Shown here: positions 41,877 to 51,182 of the stretch, piece by piece
How the letters are laid out: each line of letters begins with the position of its first letter
Position numbering within the stretch: the first letter of the stretch is position 1
Source: an uncultured Roseburia sp.
Lineage (GTDB): Bacteria; Bacillota; Clostridia; Lachnospirales; Lachnospiraceae
Length of the DNA stretch: 64,000 nt
Assembly: GCA_947567625.1 (NCBI GenBank)
Contig: CANONN010000004.1
Location: forward strand, 1 to 64,000
Reading direction: 5' to 3'
The notes under the pieces: generated by a model
Seen by the model: the letters and a program-made list of their open reading frames with translations, nothing else
Database searches by the model: none
What the model was told of the DNA's origin: nothing
Program-made: the position numbers and the translations under genes

Positions 41877-43816
41877 AAATAAAGCTGGAATTTCAAAAAG
41901 CGGGTATCGGCTGGTTGTTTGTGGCGTTGGTGATTGGGGCTGTGTTCTGGTGGGTATCGGGATTCTCTCCGGTTCTTCTGTTGGTGTTTGGCGTTCTCTA
42001 TTTTTTGATACAATGTTTGAAAGTTGAGACTAATCCAAAATACGCGTGGATGAATATGGCGGCATTGACAGCCGCAGGCAGTGTTTTTTCCGCGTATCAT
42101 GTGCAATATTTGCTGTTGGATGCGGAGCTTCGGACAAAAATAACGGGAGAAAAAATGCTTTTAAATATTCTGTGCTGCCTGACGGTATATCTGGCGGTAC
42201 AGTTGTTTATGCCCCAGACCGGCGTCGCCTGTATCATCGCCCACGCGATGATCATGCTGCTGGCGGCGATCAATTATTTTGTCTATCTGTTCCGGGGAAA
42301 TGAGTTTATTTTTGCGGATTTGCGCTCTATCCAGACGGGGTTGTCGGTAGCGGAGAACTATCAGTTTGTCATTGAGCCGCGCGTGGGGGCAGCCGTGCTG
42401 CTGTCCACGCTGTATCTTGCGCTGATGCGCAGATTGTCGGCGGCGTTCCGCCATCATCTGATACGGTCGGGCGTATGCATATCGATGGCCGTGCTCTGCG
42501 TCGTTTACATAGGCGGGAGAACCAAGGGGGTCGTGACGGAGACATGGGAGCAGAAGGGCAGTTACCGCAACGGCTATCTGTTGAATTTTGTGTTGAGCGT
42601 CAGAGATAACTTTGTGAAGGAGCCGGAAAATTACAGCATATCCAGACTGGGGGAGCTTGAGAGCCGCTATGGTGGGGAGGAGGAAAACGCCGGGGGAGCA
42701 AAGGAGGAAAGGAAGCGGGAGCCTGCGGTGATCGTGATCATGAATGAATCGTTTGCTGACCTTGAGGTCGTCGGAGAGTTTTTTACCGATCAGCCGGTGA
42801 CGCCGTTCTATGATTCGCTGACAGAAAATGTGACGAAGGGATACGCCCTCTCCTCCGTCTTTGGGGCGAAAACGCCCAATTCCGAGTGGGAGTTTTTGAC
42901 CGGCAATTCCATGGCCTTTCTGCCGGCGGGTTCTGTGGTATATCAGCAGTACATTGACCGGCGGCCGGATTCTTTGGTGTCTGCCTTAAAAGATCAGGGG
43001 TATACCTGCGTGGCGATGCATCCATACTATGAAACAGGGTGGAGCCGCAATAAAGTATATCCTGACCTGGGATTTGACGAGATGTATTTTCTCGATGATT
43101 TTGACAACACAAAGATGCTGCGCCGCTATGTGTCGGACGAAGAGCTCTACGACCAGATCATTGCCCGCTTCGAGAAGCAGCCTGCAAAAGAAAAACTGTT
43201 TATCATGAGTGTCTCCATGCAAAATCACGGCGGTTACACGGAAAAATATGATAATTTCGACGAGGAAGTGCGGATGCTAATCAATCATTTCCCGGACGTT
43301 GACCAGTATCTTTCGCTGCTCCATGAAAGCGACAAAGCGTTGGAACGATTGATTGCCTATTTCTCGGCGGTGGAGGAGCCGGTCGAGATCGTTTTCTTTG
43401 GCGATCATCAGCCCAGCTTATCCTCCTGGTTTTACCCCTACTTAAACGGCAAGGGACTCTCGGGGCTTACACTGGAGGAATTGGAGCATTTATTTACGGT
43501 GCCGTTTTTTATTTGGACCAATTACGAGAGCGGCGAGGAGACCGTGGAGCTGGCAAGTCTCAATTATCTGTCCACGATGGCTATGCAGAAAGCGGGCCTG
43601 CCGCTGACGCCCTATCAGAAATTCTTAGCCGGGATGCGGGAAGTGGTGCCGGCCATTAACGCGCGGGGATATTACTCGAACTTGCAGCGAAAATATCTCC
43701 ATCGGGAGGATGCGATCGGCGAGGAGGCGGACTGGCTGGCGGATTATGAACTGCTGCAATATAATGGGATGTTTGACCGCAAAAGGCGAAGCGGCGTGTT
43801 TTTTCCCCGTGATTAG
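41873..43816 (+). CDS. LTA synthase-family membrane sulfatase-fold enzyme
   Basis: A 647-residue membrane protein of the lipoteichoic acid synthase/alkaline phosphatase superfamily. Five or six helices occupy the first ~220 residues, and the extracellular sulfatase-fold domain follows. Motifs include IVIMNESFADLE, the likely nucleophile Thr in GAKTPNSEWEFLTG, and FFGDHQPSLS for metal binding. LtaS-type enzymes transfer phosphoglycerol from phosphatidylglycerol to build polyglycerolphosphate or decorate glycans. The start at 41873 overlaps the preceding gene and follows AAAAAAGGAG. Confidence 0.93.
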   Translation: MKIKLEFQKAGIGWLFVALVIGAVFWWVSGFSPVLLLVFGVLYFLIQCLKVETNPKYAWMNMAALTAAGSVFSAYHVQYLLLDAELRTKITGEKMLLNILCCLTVYLAVQLFMPQTGVACIIAHAMIMLLAAINYFVYLFRGNEFIFADLRSIQTGLSVAENYQFVIEPRVGAAVLLSTLYLALMRRLSAAFRHHLIRSGVCISMAVLCVVYIGGRTKGVVTETWEQKGSYRNGYLLNFVLSVRDNFVKEPENYSISRLGELESRYGGEEENAGGAKEERKREPAVIVIMNESFADLEVVGEFFTDQPVTPFYDSLTENVTKGYALSSVFGAKTPNSEWEFLTGNSMAFLPAGSVVYQQYIDRRPDSLVSALKDQGYTCVAMHPYYETGWSRNKVYPDLGFDEMYFLDDFDNTKMLRRYVSDEELYDQIIARFEKQPAKEKLFIMSVSMQNHGGYTEKYDNFDEEVRMLINHFPDVDQYLSLLHESDKALERLIAYFSAVEEPVEIVFFGDHQPSLSSWFYPYLNGKGLSGLTLEELEHLFTVPFFIWTNYESGEETVELASLNYLSTMAMQKAGLPLTPYQKFLAGMREVVPAINARGYYSNLQRKYLHREDAIGEEADWLADYELLQYNGMFDRKRRSGVFFPRD

Positions 43817-43862
43817 TGTGAAAAAGGCGAGTTTTTGGAAGTGGAAAGGCAGGAGGAGCGAT

Positions 43863-44531
43863 ATGCAGAAGAAATATGACACCGTCATTTTTGATTTGGA
43901 CGGCACTTTATTGGATACACTGGAGGATTTGAAAGATGCGGTGAATTATGCCATGTGTCAATACGGGCTGCCCCAGCATACACTGGAAGAGATCAGAAGG
44001 TTTGTGGGAAACGGTATCCGGCGCCTGCTTGAGCTTTCTGTACCAGAGGGGGAGGCGCACCCGGCATTTGAGGAGATCTTAAGGACATTTCGCGCCTATT
44101 ACAGCGAGCACTGCATGGATCAGACGAAACCGTATGCGGGCATTGAGGATATGCTGCGGCAGCTAAAGCGGGAGGGCTATGCGATGGCAATCGTCTCCAA
44201 CAAAGTGGACAGCGCGGTAAAGACATTGAACAGGGAGCACTTTGGGGAGCTGGTGGAGGTTGCCATCGGCGAGACGCAGGGGATTGCCAGAAAGCCGGCA
44301 CCGGATATGATCGAGAAGGCTTTGCAAAAGTTAAATAAGACAAAGGAATCGGCGGTCTATGTGGGAGATTCCGAGGTTGACCTGGCAACGGCGGCAAATG
44401 CAGGGCTGCCCTGTATCTCTGTTTTGTGGGGATTTCGGGAGAGAGACTTTCTCGCCGCGCGGGGAGCCCTGCAGTTTGCCGCGACGCCGTCCAAGGTGGT
44501 GCGGTTTTTGACGGGCGGAGAGAACGAATAG
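43863..44531 (+). CDS. HAD-family phosphatase, phosphoglycolate phosphatase-like
   Basis: A 222-residue haloacid dehalogenase hydrolase. Motif I is FDLDGTLLDT with both Asp residues, motif II Ser is in AIVSNK, motif III Lys is in ARKPAPD, and motif IV is YVGDSEVD. The cap domain is helical and the best overall likeness is to phosphoglycolate phosphatase Gph. The natural substrate cannot be decided. The start at 43863 follows GGAGGAGCG. Confidence 0.92.
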   Translation: MQKKYDTVIFDLDGTLLDTLEDLKDAVNYAMCQYGLPQHTLEEIRRFVGNGIRRLLELSVPEGEAHPAFEEILRTFRAYYSEHCMDQTKPYAGIEDMLRQLKREGYAMAIVSNKVDSAVKTLNREHFGELVEVAIGETQGIARKPAPDMIEKALQKLNKTKESAVYVGDSEVDLATAANAGLPCISVLWGFRERDFLAARGALQFAATPSKVVRFLTGGENE

Positions 44532-44717
44532 AGAATTTGTAACAGGTTCAGCAAAATACCATTCCGTGAATCTCTCTGTTATGGAATAGAGATGCGATGT
44601 GGGAATTGTTGAAAGTGACGAAAGTTGCGGCAAATTAAATATAAAAATAGCATAAAAAATGATTAATTTTTTATAAATATTTGTAACAAGTGTCAATGTG
44701 CTTCTTTGATTTTAGGT

Positions 44718-44725
44718 GATATAAT
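44718..44725 (+). promoter_or_regulatory. Extended -10 promoter for ArsB/NhaD permease
   Basis: TGATATAAT at 44717-44725 in an AT-rich tract, about 50 bp before the start codon; no clear -35. Confidence 0.5.
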
Positions 44726-44776
44726 GCCAATGGCAAAAGAAAAAAATATTGACGATACATATTAGGAGGGCACAAA

Positions 44777-46135
44777 ATGACACTCGCACAGATTTTGGCA
44801 GTCATCATCTTTATTTTTATGTTTATCCTGATAGTGATAGACAAAATTGAGCGGCAATATGTGACGCTGGTATGTGGGATTCTCACATTGATTTTTGTGT
44901 TTGGCGTTGCCATGCACAGCGGCAGTGCGATCTTGGAAACATTAAATATAAGAAGCATATTTACCGTGGGCTTCTGGTATACTGCCGGTGCTGCGGAGAG
45001 CGCCTCTTCCGGTATTAACTGGGCGACGATTCTCTTTATCACGGGAATGATGGTCATGGTGGAGGGAATGGCGTACGCCGGATTTTTCCGCTGGCTGTGC
45101 ATGCGCCTTGCAAAAATGGTTCATTATCGGCCGATTCCGCTGTTTGTCACGTTTATGGTGATGTCGGCCGTGCTGGCGATGTTTATTGACAGTATCACGG
45201 TCATACTGTTTTTGGCGGCGGTGACGGTGGAGCTTGCGAAGCTTTTGAAGTTCAGTCCGGTGCCCATGATTTTGGCCGAGATCTTCTGCGCTAATTTAGG
45301 CGGTTCCGCTACCATGTGCGGGGACCCGCCCAATATTATCATCGGTACTTCGATGGGGTATTCGTTTGTAGACTTTTTGACCAACACCGGTTTGATGGCC
45401 CTTGTCAGCCTGTTTTTAGTGATCGTCTATTTTTATATGGTATTTCGCAAGGAGCTTACGGCAGCGACCGTGAGCGCTGAGGATATCGCGAAAATGCCCG
45501 ACCCCAAAGAAGCGATCCGCAACAAGAGGGATTTTGTTTTAAGCTGTGTGATTTTTGCCTGTGCCGTCGTGCTGCTGGTTTCCCACGCTGCGACGGGGCT
45601 TACAGTGGCGTTTATCGGGCTGTTTATCGCAATTGTCACCATCCTTTGCTTCTTTAAAAATGCGTGGGAGCTGATCAAAAAAGTTGACTATAAGACCATT
45701 TTGTTTTTTGTCGGCTTATTTTTAGTGGTCGGCGGACTGGAACAGACCGGCATTTTGGAGGTGATCGCCAACTTCATCGGAGATGTCAGCGGCGGCAATT
45801 TGAGGCTGATGATCGCTATCATTATCTGGGTATCGGCGATTGCCAGTGCGTTTGTCGACAATATCCCGTTTGCGGCGACCATGATACCTGTGGTGGAAGC
45901 GCTTGCGGCTTCTCAGGGCGTCTCGCGCGAGACACTGGCCTGGGCGCTCTCGATGGGTACCGATATCGGAGGAAGCGCGACGCCGATTGGCGCCTCCGCC
46001 AATGTGGTCGGCACATCCGTAGCGGCCAAGAACGGTTATGCGATCGGCTGGGGCAAGTACTGCAAAGCCTCCGCGCCTGCGACGCTGATTGTCGTGGCGG
46101 TGTCCATGCTGATGATTTTCCTGAGATATTGCTAA
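44777..46135 (+). CDS. ArsB/NhaD-type ion transporter (SLC13/IT superfamily)
   Basis: A 452-residue permease with about eleven helices. Two inverted-repeat signature loops are present: GGSATMCGDPPNIIIGT near residue 175 and GGSATPIGASANVVGTS near 395, with DNIPF before the second. These mark the ion transporter superfamily that includes ArsB arsenite pumps, NhaD Na+/H+ antiporters and dicarboxylate/citrate carriers. No ars genes are nearby, so Na+/H+ or organic-anion transport is at least as likely. The start follows AGGAGGGCAC. Confidence 0.9.
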   Translation: MTLAQILAVIIFIFMFILIVIDKIERQYVTLVCGILTLIFVFGVAMHSGSAILETLNIRSIFTVGFWYTAGAAESASSGINWATILFITGMMVMVEGMAYAGFFRWLCMRLAKMVHYRPIPLFVTFMVMSAVLAMFIDSITVILFLAAVTVELAKLLKFSPVPMILAEIFCANLGGSATMCGDPPNIIIGTSMGYSFVDFLTNTGLMALVSLFLVIVYFYMVFRKELTAATVSAEDIAKMPDPKEAIRNKRDFVLSCVIFACAVVLLVSHAATGLTVAFIGLFIAIVTILCFFKNAWELIKKVDYKTILFFVGLFLVVGGLEQTGILEVIANFIGDVSGGNLRLMIAIIIWVSAIASAFVDNIPFAATMIPVVEALAASQGVSRETLAWALSMGTDIGGSATPIGASANVVGTSVAAKNGYAIGWGKYCKASAPATLIVVAVSMLMIFLRYC

Positions 46136-46157
46136 AAATAAATACGTTTGTAATCAA

Positions 46158-46236
46158 ACGAACGGGCAGTGCGCTCTGCGGACGGCCCGTTCGTCTCATA
46201 AGACTGTCATCCTGCGGGAAGGCAGTTTTTTTGTTG
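46158..46236 (+). terminator. Tandem terminator hairpins after permease gene
   Basis: ACGAACGGGC (46158-46167) pairs perfectly with GCCCGTTCGT (46185-46194). A second stem, ACTGTC/GGCAGT with TCC/GGA inside (46203-46226), is followed by T7 and is the classic intrinsic terminator. Confidence 0.8.
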
Positions 46237-46291
46237 TAAATGCACTTTTTTTGCTGTAAAAGGTTCGGATTTTCGATGTGGCAAAAAAGAA

Positions 46292-46320
46292 TTGCACCGT
46301 TTTGCGGTTCGTGATAAACT
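46292..46320 (+). promoter_or_regulatory. Promoter for aldo-keto reductase operon
   Basis: TTGCAC (46292-46297), 17 bp, TAAACT (46315-46320). The leader includes a hairpin: ATTGG-A-CCCGT (46343-46353) with ACGGGCCAAT (46361-46370), one bulged base. Confidence 0.6.
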
Positions 46321-46410
46321 GATAACAGAATAAGATGATAAAATTGGACCCGTCCTTTGCACGGGCCAATGACTTTGAGCGGTTAGCAGTCTATACGGAG
46401 GCAGAGCGTG

Positions 46411-47439
46411 ATGGATACGGTGACTTTAGGCAAGACCGGGATTACGGTCAATAAAAACGGTTTCGGTGCACTGCCGATACAGCGCATATCCTTGGAGGAT
46501 GCGGTGGCGTTGGCGAGAAGGGCGTATGATGGCGGCATCACTTTTTTTGACACGGCGCGTTTTTATACGGACAGTGAGGAAAAACTGGGCGCAGCGTTTG
46601 ACGGCATGAGAGAGAAGGTCTATATCGCAACCAAGACGGCGGCGCAGACGCCGGAGGAGTTGTCTGCGCAATTGGAGATTTCTCTGCGCAATTTAAAGAC
46701 AGATTATATTGATATCTATCAGTTTCACAATCCGTCCTTTTGCCCGAAGCCGGGCGACGGCACAGGGCTCTACGAGGCCATGGAGGAGGCAAAGCGGCAG
46801 GGAAAGATTCGCCATATCGGCATCACCAACCATCGGCTGGCTGTGGCGGAAGAAGCGGTTGCTTCCGGTCTTTATGAGACGTTACAGTTTCCGTTTTGTT
46901 ACCTCGCCACCGAAAAGGATATCGCGCTGGTGGAGATGTGCAGGGATGCCGGAATGGGATTTATCGCCATGAAAGCGCTGTCCGGGGGACTGATCGGCAG
47001 CTCGGCGGCGGCTTACGCTTTCCTGGCGCAGTATGACGGCGTGCTGCCGATCTGGGGAGTGCAGCGGCAGAGCGAATTGGAGGAGTTTTTGTCCTATATT
47101 GTCAACCCGCCTTCCCTGACACCGCAAATTAAAGCGCTGATTGAGCAGGACCGCAGGGAGCTTAGCGGAGAGTTCTGCCGGGGCTGCGGTTACTGTATGC
47201 CTTGTCCGGCCGGTATTGAGATCAACAATTGCGCGCGCATGTCGCTTTTGCTGCGCCGCTCGCCGTCCGCGTTGCAGCTGACAGAGGAAGTGCAGGAGAA
47301 GATGCGCAAAATCGAGGGCTGCCTGCACTGCAATCAGTGTAGGCAGAGATGTCCATACGGCCTGGATACGCCGGCGTTACTACAGAAAAATTACGAAGAT
47401 TATAAGCAGGTACTTGCAGGGAAAGTATCGGTTGGGTAA
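46411..47439 (+). CDS. Aldo-keto reductase with C-terminal 4Fe-4S region
   Basis: A 342-residue redox enzyme. The aldo-keto reductase barrel spans about 1-250, with the catalytic Asp in FFDTARFY, the Lys in IATKT and the His in YQFHNP. The C-terminal ~90 residues hold two cysteine clusters, CRGCGYCMPCP and CLHCNQCRQRCP, as in clostridial reductases that may take electrons from ferredoxin. ATG at 46411 or GTG at 46408 are both near GGAGG. The PilZ gene follows 18 bp after its stop, so the two may be co-transcribed. The substrate is unknown. Confidence 0.92.
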   Translation: MDTVTLGKTGITVNKNGFGALPIQRISLEDAVALARRAYDGGITFFDTARFYTDSEEKLGAAFDGMREKVYIATKTAAQTPEELSAQLEISLRNLKTDYIDIYQFHNPSFCPKPGDGTGLYEAMEEAKRQGKIRHIGITNHRLAVAEEAVASGLYETLQFPFCYLATEKDIALVEMCRDAGMGFIAMKALSGGLIGSSAAAYAFLAQYDGVLPIWGVQRQSELEEFLSYIVNPPSLTPQIKALIEQDRRELSGEFCRGCGYCMPCPAGIEINNCARMSLLLRRSPSALQLTEEVQEKMRKIEGCLHCNQCRQRCPYGLDTPALLQKNYEDYKQVLAGKVSVG

Positions 47440-47457
47440 TCGCGAAGGAGAGCGTGA

Positions 47458-48138
47458 ATGGAACTTACGGACTTAAAGCAAGGTGACCGCATTATACTGG
47501 AGATCAAGTGGGGAGAGCGTCCCTATCAGATTAAGACGGCGGTGGTGGGAACCGGCGAGGGAGCGATTTTGATTAAGCCGTTTACCTATAAGGGAACGGT
47601 CTTAGATCTGACCTCTATCCAGTTTCACGATATGTTATATAATATCTACTGTGTAGATCAGCGCACCGGCAGCCGTCTGGTATGGCACAATGTGCAGATC
47701 GAAACCCAGGTTTACAAAAAGGAAACCTACTATGTGGTGCGTCCCTCTGCGGCGCGGCTTTTTCCGTCGCTCAGCGAGCGGCGGCAGCATAAGCGTATGC
47801 TCTTAAACCGCAGCGGTAGTGTGCTGTTAGCCAAAGACGGTCCCGGCTTTCCGGTCAAGGTGCATGATGTCAGCGATAACGGGGTATCGTTTGTCATGCA
47901 GGCGGGGATTGATTTTCCGGGCAAGGTGATACGCATCGGATTTGACGATGAAATACGCGGCCATGGCTTTCATTTGCAGATAGACTGCCGCGTCGTGCGC
48001 CGCCAGGAGCATGAGCAGGCCGAGCTGATCGGCTGCCGCATCGTGCAGACGAACCGTGATTTTTTGGCCTATATCTGTTTAAAACGCATGGAATTTGAAG
48101 CGCAGCTTAAGCAGGAGCGCGCCGGCAATATGGCGTAA
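47458..48138 (+). CDS. PilZ-domain c-di-GMP binding protein
   Basis: A 226-residue protein. The N-terminal ~100 residues resemble the YcgR-type flagellar brake domain. The PilZ domain (about 108-215) has the RRQHKR (RxxxR) motif and DVSDNGVSF (D/NxSxxG), the c-di-GMP contacts. It may adjust motility or secretion with c-di-GMP; a chemoreceptor is 32 kb upstream but no flagellar genes are seen. The start has GAAGGAGAG upstream. Confidence 0.93.
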   Translation: MELTDLKQGDRIILEIKWGERPYQIKTAVVGTGEGAILIKPFTYKGTVLDLTSIQFHDMLYNIYCVDQRTGSRLVWHNVQIETQVYKKETYYVVRPSAARLFPSLSERRQHKRMLLNRSGSVLLAKDGPGFPVKVHDVSDNGVSFVMQAGIDFPGKVIRIGFDDEIRGHGFHLQIDCRVVRRQEHEQAELIGCRIVQTNRDFLAYICLKRMEFEAQLKQERAGNMA

Positions 48139-48181
48139 AGGAAAAGGGTAACAAAAAGCTTTCCGATCAACAATAAAAATG

Positions 48182-48210
48182 TTGCAAAAACGGGCAATTA
48201 GTGCTAGATT
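48182..48210 (+). promoter_or_regulatory. Promoter of the DUF2520-pan operon
   Basis: TTGCAA (48182-48187), 17 bp, TAGATT (48205-48210) with a TG extension. The ~143-nt leader holds GAGAA/TTCTC (48215-48219/48225-48229) and CCACGC-TAT-GCGTGG (48323-48336 region). No known riboswitch is recognised. Confidence 0.65.
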
Positions 48211-48359
48211 TAATGAGAACGGTATTCTCGGAAGAGAAACGGTATCATTTGATGAAATGGCATTGACTGCCCTTTTTGCATGTCAGAAAAGCCCGTGCGT
48301 AGTACAAATCTTACGCGGGGCGCCACGCTATGCGTGGGATTGCAGGAGAGGAGGCAGGT

Positions 48360-49238
48360 ATGCGGATAGGAATTATCGGTGCCGGTAAAGTCGGCACAAC
48401 CATGGGAAAATATGTAAGTTGCCACGGAGGCAGCGTCAGCGGATTCTACAGCAGAACCGCTGTCAGTGCCAAAGAGGCGGCAGAATTTTCGGGTACAGGA
48501 TATTTTGACAATATGGATTCACTGATCGAAGCGAGCGATACCCTGTTTATCGCCACTGTGGATGAAGCGGTGGCGGGTGTATGGGATTGCATTGCCAAAA
48601 AGAATGTGAAGGGCAAAGTGGTTTGCCATTTTAGTGGTTCATTATCAAGTGATGTATTTTCTAATTGGAGTGAGACGGGCGCATATGTCTGCTCGCTCCA
48701 TCCGATTTACGCGTTCAGTAATAAATTTACCTCTTACCAGAATTTAACAGAAGCGATGTTTGCCGTCGAGGGCTGCGAGGAGGCGCTTGTGCGGATGAGA
48801 AGCCTGTTTGCGCTCCTGCCAAACCGTGTGATTACAATTGACACGGCGCAGAAGGCGAAGTACCATGCCGCGCTCTCTGTCGCGAGCAACCAAGTGGTCG
48901 GCCTGATCTATATGGCCGTGGAAATGATAAAGGAAACCGGTATCACGGAGGAGACGGCCTATGCGATGCTGGGACCGTTGGTGCAAAATAACATCAAGAG
49001 CGTTTTTGCCGGGGAGGACGGACAGGCCGCGGGCTGCGCACAAGCGCTGACAGGCCCTGTCGAGAGAAATGACTGCGGCACGGTTTTGAGGCATCTGGCG
49101 TCGCTGTCGGGCAGCAGATGGGAGAATCCCTATCGCAGTATGGGGAGCGTGCTGACGGAGCTGGCCGGGAAGAAGAACCCCGGAAGGGACTACCGGCAGA
49201 TGCAGGGCTTATGGCAGAGGAAAAGCATGGAGGATTAG
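48360..49238 (+). CDS. Rossmann/DUF2520 oxidoreductase, candidate ketopantoate reductase
   Basis: A 292-residue protein with an N-terminal NAD(P) Rossmann domain ([12 protein letters not shown] at residues 4-15) and a C-terminal helical DUF2520 domain ([28 protein letters not shown]). It heads an operon with panB and panC; its stop is 1 base before the panB ATG. Pantothenate synthesis needs a ketopantoate reductase, and no classical panE is present, so this protein is the natural candidate, similar in role to the alternative reductase PanG described in other bacteria. That role is inferred from context. The start follows AGGAGGCAGGT. Confidence 0.85.
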   Translation: MRIGIIGAGKVGTTMGKYVSCHGGSVSGFYSRTAVSAKEAAEFSGTGYFDNMDSLIEASDTLFIATVDEAVAGVWDCIAKKNVKGKVVCHFSGSLSSDVFSNWSETGAYVCSLHPIYAFSNKFTSYQNLTEAMFAVEGCEEALVRMRSLFALLPNRVITIDTAQKAKYHAALSVASNQVVGLIYMAVEMIKETGITEETAYAMLGPLVQNNIKSVFAGEDGQAAGCAQALTGPVERNDCGTVLRHLASLSGSRWENPYRSMGSVLTELAGKKNPGRDYRQMQGLWQRKSMED

Positions 49239-49239
49239 A

Positions 49240-50067
49240 ATGAAAAATACAGTGGTTACGATTCAAAAAATGAAAGAAGACGGTGAGAAGATCAGTATGC
49301 TCACGGCATATGATTATTCAACCGCAAGACTGATCGACGCCTCGGGCGTGAATATGATATTAGTGGGGGATTCACTCGGAAATGTGATTCTCGGGTATGA
49401 GGACACGCTGTCTGTCACGATGGAGGATATGATTCATCATTCGGCCGCAGTCGCAAGAGGCGCTAAGAACGTGCTGCTGGTGACGGATATGCCGTTTATG
49501 TCTTATCAGACTTCCGTCTATGACGCGGTCGTCAATGCGGGGAGACTGGTGAAAGAGGGACGGGCCCAGGCGGTTAAACTGGAGGGCGGCAGCGAGTTCT
49601 GCGCGCATATACGGGAGATTACAAAAGCTTCGATACCGGTCGTAGCGCATCTGGGCTTGACGCCGCAGTCCCTCAATGTCTTCGGCGGTTTTAAGGTGCA
49701 GGGCAAATCGGAGGACGCCGCGAAAAAGCTGTTGGAGAACGCCCTCGCCGTCGAGGAGGCCGGAGCCGTGGCGCTGGTGTTAGAGTGCGTGCCGGCAAAA
49801 TTGGCGTCATTGATCAGTAAAAAACTGCGTATTCCGACCATCGGCATCGGCGCCGGAGCCGGCTGCGACGGACAGGTGCTGGTGTATCAGGATATGCTTG
49901 CCATGTTTTCTGATTTTAAGCCAAAGTTTGTGAAACATTTTGCCAATGTGGGAGAGCAGATGCGGGAGGCGTTTGCAGCCTACGACCGCGAGGTGAAGGC
50001 GGGCGCGTTTCCGGCGGAGGAACACACTTACGCGATCGGCGATGATGTGATTGAAAAGCTTTACTGA
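49240..50067 (+). CDS. panB: Ketopantoate hydroxymethyltransferase
   Basis: It adds a hydroxymethyl group from methylene-tetrahydrofolate to 2-oxoisovalerate, the first step to pantoate. The 275-residue length is standard. Signature segments are [22 protein letters not shown] with the Mg2+-binding Asp, and KLEGG. The start lies 1 base after the DUF2520 stop, with GGAGG inside that gene's last codons, so translation is coupled. A 79-bp spacer precedes panC. Confidence 0.97.
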   Translation: MKNTVVTIQKMKEDGEKISMLTAYDYSTARLIDASGVNMILVGDSLGNVILGYEDTLSVTMEDMIHHSAAVARGAKNVLLVTDMPFMSYQTSVYDAVVNAGRLVKEGRAQAVKLEGGSEFCAHIREITKASIPVVAHLGLTPQSLNVFGGFKVQGKSEDAAKKLLENALAVEEAGAVALVLECVPAKLASLISKKLRIPTIGIGAGAGCDGQVLVYQDMLAMFSDFKPKFVKHFANVGEQMREAFAAYDREVKAGAFPAEEHTYAIGDDVIEKLY

Positions 50068-50107
50068 TTGGTACTGACGTTTTTCGATAAGGAGAAGCGG
50101 TTGCCTG

Positions 50108-50146
50108 ATGGAGGATATATATATCAAGAAAGATGAGGTAAATTAA
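50108..50146 (+). CDS. Possible 12-codon leader ORF abutting panC
   Basis: ATG at 50108 opens a 12-codon frame (MEDIYIKKDEVN) whose TAA ends at 50146, the base before the panC ATG. AAGGAG lies about 13 nt upstream, a long spacing. The panC ribosome site is inside this frame, so its translation could couple to or modulate panC. It may be chance. Confidence 0.25.
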   Translation: MEDIYIKKDEVN

Positions 50147-50992
50147 ATGCAGATTATAGAAAAAGTCGACGAGCTGCGCCCGATTGTGAAGGCGTGGAGA
50201 AAAGAGGGATTGTCCGTCGGGCTGGTGCCGACGATGGGATATCTCCACGAGGGCCATAAAAGTCTGATCGAGCGGGCGGTCAGGGAAAACGACCGCGTAG
50301 TTGTCAGCGATTTTGTCAACCCGACGCAGTTTGGCGTCAACGAAGACCTGGCGAGTTATCCAAGGGATATCGAGCGCGACGCGTCGATCTGTGAGGAGGC
50401 CGGCGCGGCGCTTATTTTCCATCCCCAGCCGGAGGAGATGTATGCGCCCGACAACTGTACGTTTGTCGACATGAATAGGCTCACCAAGGGACTCTGCGGC
50501 AAGACGAGGCCGACGCATTTTTCCGGCGTCTGTACGGTGGTGTCCAAGTTATTTCACATTGTGACGCCGGACCGCGCGTACTTTGGCGAGAAGGACGCCC
50601 AGCAGCTTGCGGTAATCCGACGCATGGTGCGTGATATGAACTTTGATATCGACATTGTCGGCTGTCCGATCGTCCGCGAGCCGGACGGGCTTGCCATGAG
50701 TTCCCGCAATACCTATCTGAGCGAAGCGGAGCGCAAAGCGGCGCTGGTTCTCCATCAGGCACTGACACTGGGCGAGGAGATGATGCGCGCGGGCGAGCGC
50801 GATGCGGGCAAAATCCGCCAGGCGATGGTGGATAAGCTGGAACGTGAACCGCTGGCAAAGATCGACTATGTGGAGATCGTGGATTCTGATACGCTGGAGA
50901 AGACGGAGCAAATCGCGTCGTCCGTGTTGGCGGCGATGGCCGTGTATATTGGCAAGACAAGGCTGATTGACAACTTTACGTTCAAATATTAA
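50147..50992 (+). CDS. panC: Pantothenate synthetase
   Basis: It joins pantoate and beta-alanine with ATP. The 281-residue protein has the HIGH-type motif MGYLHEGHKSL near residue 29, SDFVNPTQFG, and the FGEKDAQQL and SSRNTYL motifs of the active site. The start follows GATGAGG. It is in line with panB upstream and panD downstream; the 190-bp gap before panD holds a long inverted repeat. Confidence 0.97.
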   Translation: MQIIEKVDELRPIVKAWRKEGLSVGLVPTMGYLHEGHKSLIERAVRENDRVVVSDFVNPTQFGVNEDLASYPRDIERDASICEEAGAALIFHPQPEEMYAPDNCTFVDMNRLTKGLCGKTRPTHFSGVCTVVSKLFHIVTPDRAYFGEKDAQQLAVIRRMVRDMNFDIDIVGCPIVREPDGLAMSSRNTYLSEAERKAALVLHQALTLGEEMMRAGERDAGKIRQAMVDKLEREPLAKIDYVEIVDSDTLEKTEQIASSVLAAMAVYIGKTRLIDNFTFKY

Positions 50993-51097
50993 AAATTAAA
51001 TTAATAATTGCACCAAACGCTATGCCAATGGTGGCACCATGGTCGGTCAAGTGCAGTAACACAAAAGGATTGCAAGGTAGCAAAAAACAGCCTTATG

Positions 51098-51147
51098 GCG
51101 TGTTTGAAAAATGCTTTCTGCCGGATGTGCCGATTTTTCAAACACGC
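51098..51147. promoter_or_regulatory. 14-bp perfect inverted repeat between panC and panD
   Basis: GCGTGTTTGAAAAA (51098-51111) pairs exactly with TTTTTCAAACACGC (51134-51147) across a 22-base loop. There is no T-tract after it, so it is not a normal terminator. It could be an mRNA processing or stability element or an operator. It lies 35 bp before the panD start. Confidence 0.7.
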
Positions 51148-51182
51148 TCTGGTTTGCAGATCAAGAAAGGTATGGTTATCAT

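Noticed and set aside
44532-44620. Terminator hairpin after the HAD phosphatase gene
   Set aside because: ATTCC/GGAAT at 44561-44587 is short with mismatches and no T-tract; left unannotated.
44777-46135. Specific arsenite efflux call (arsB)
   Set aside because: Signature loops are shared by several transporter types and no ars genes are adjacent.
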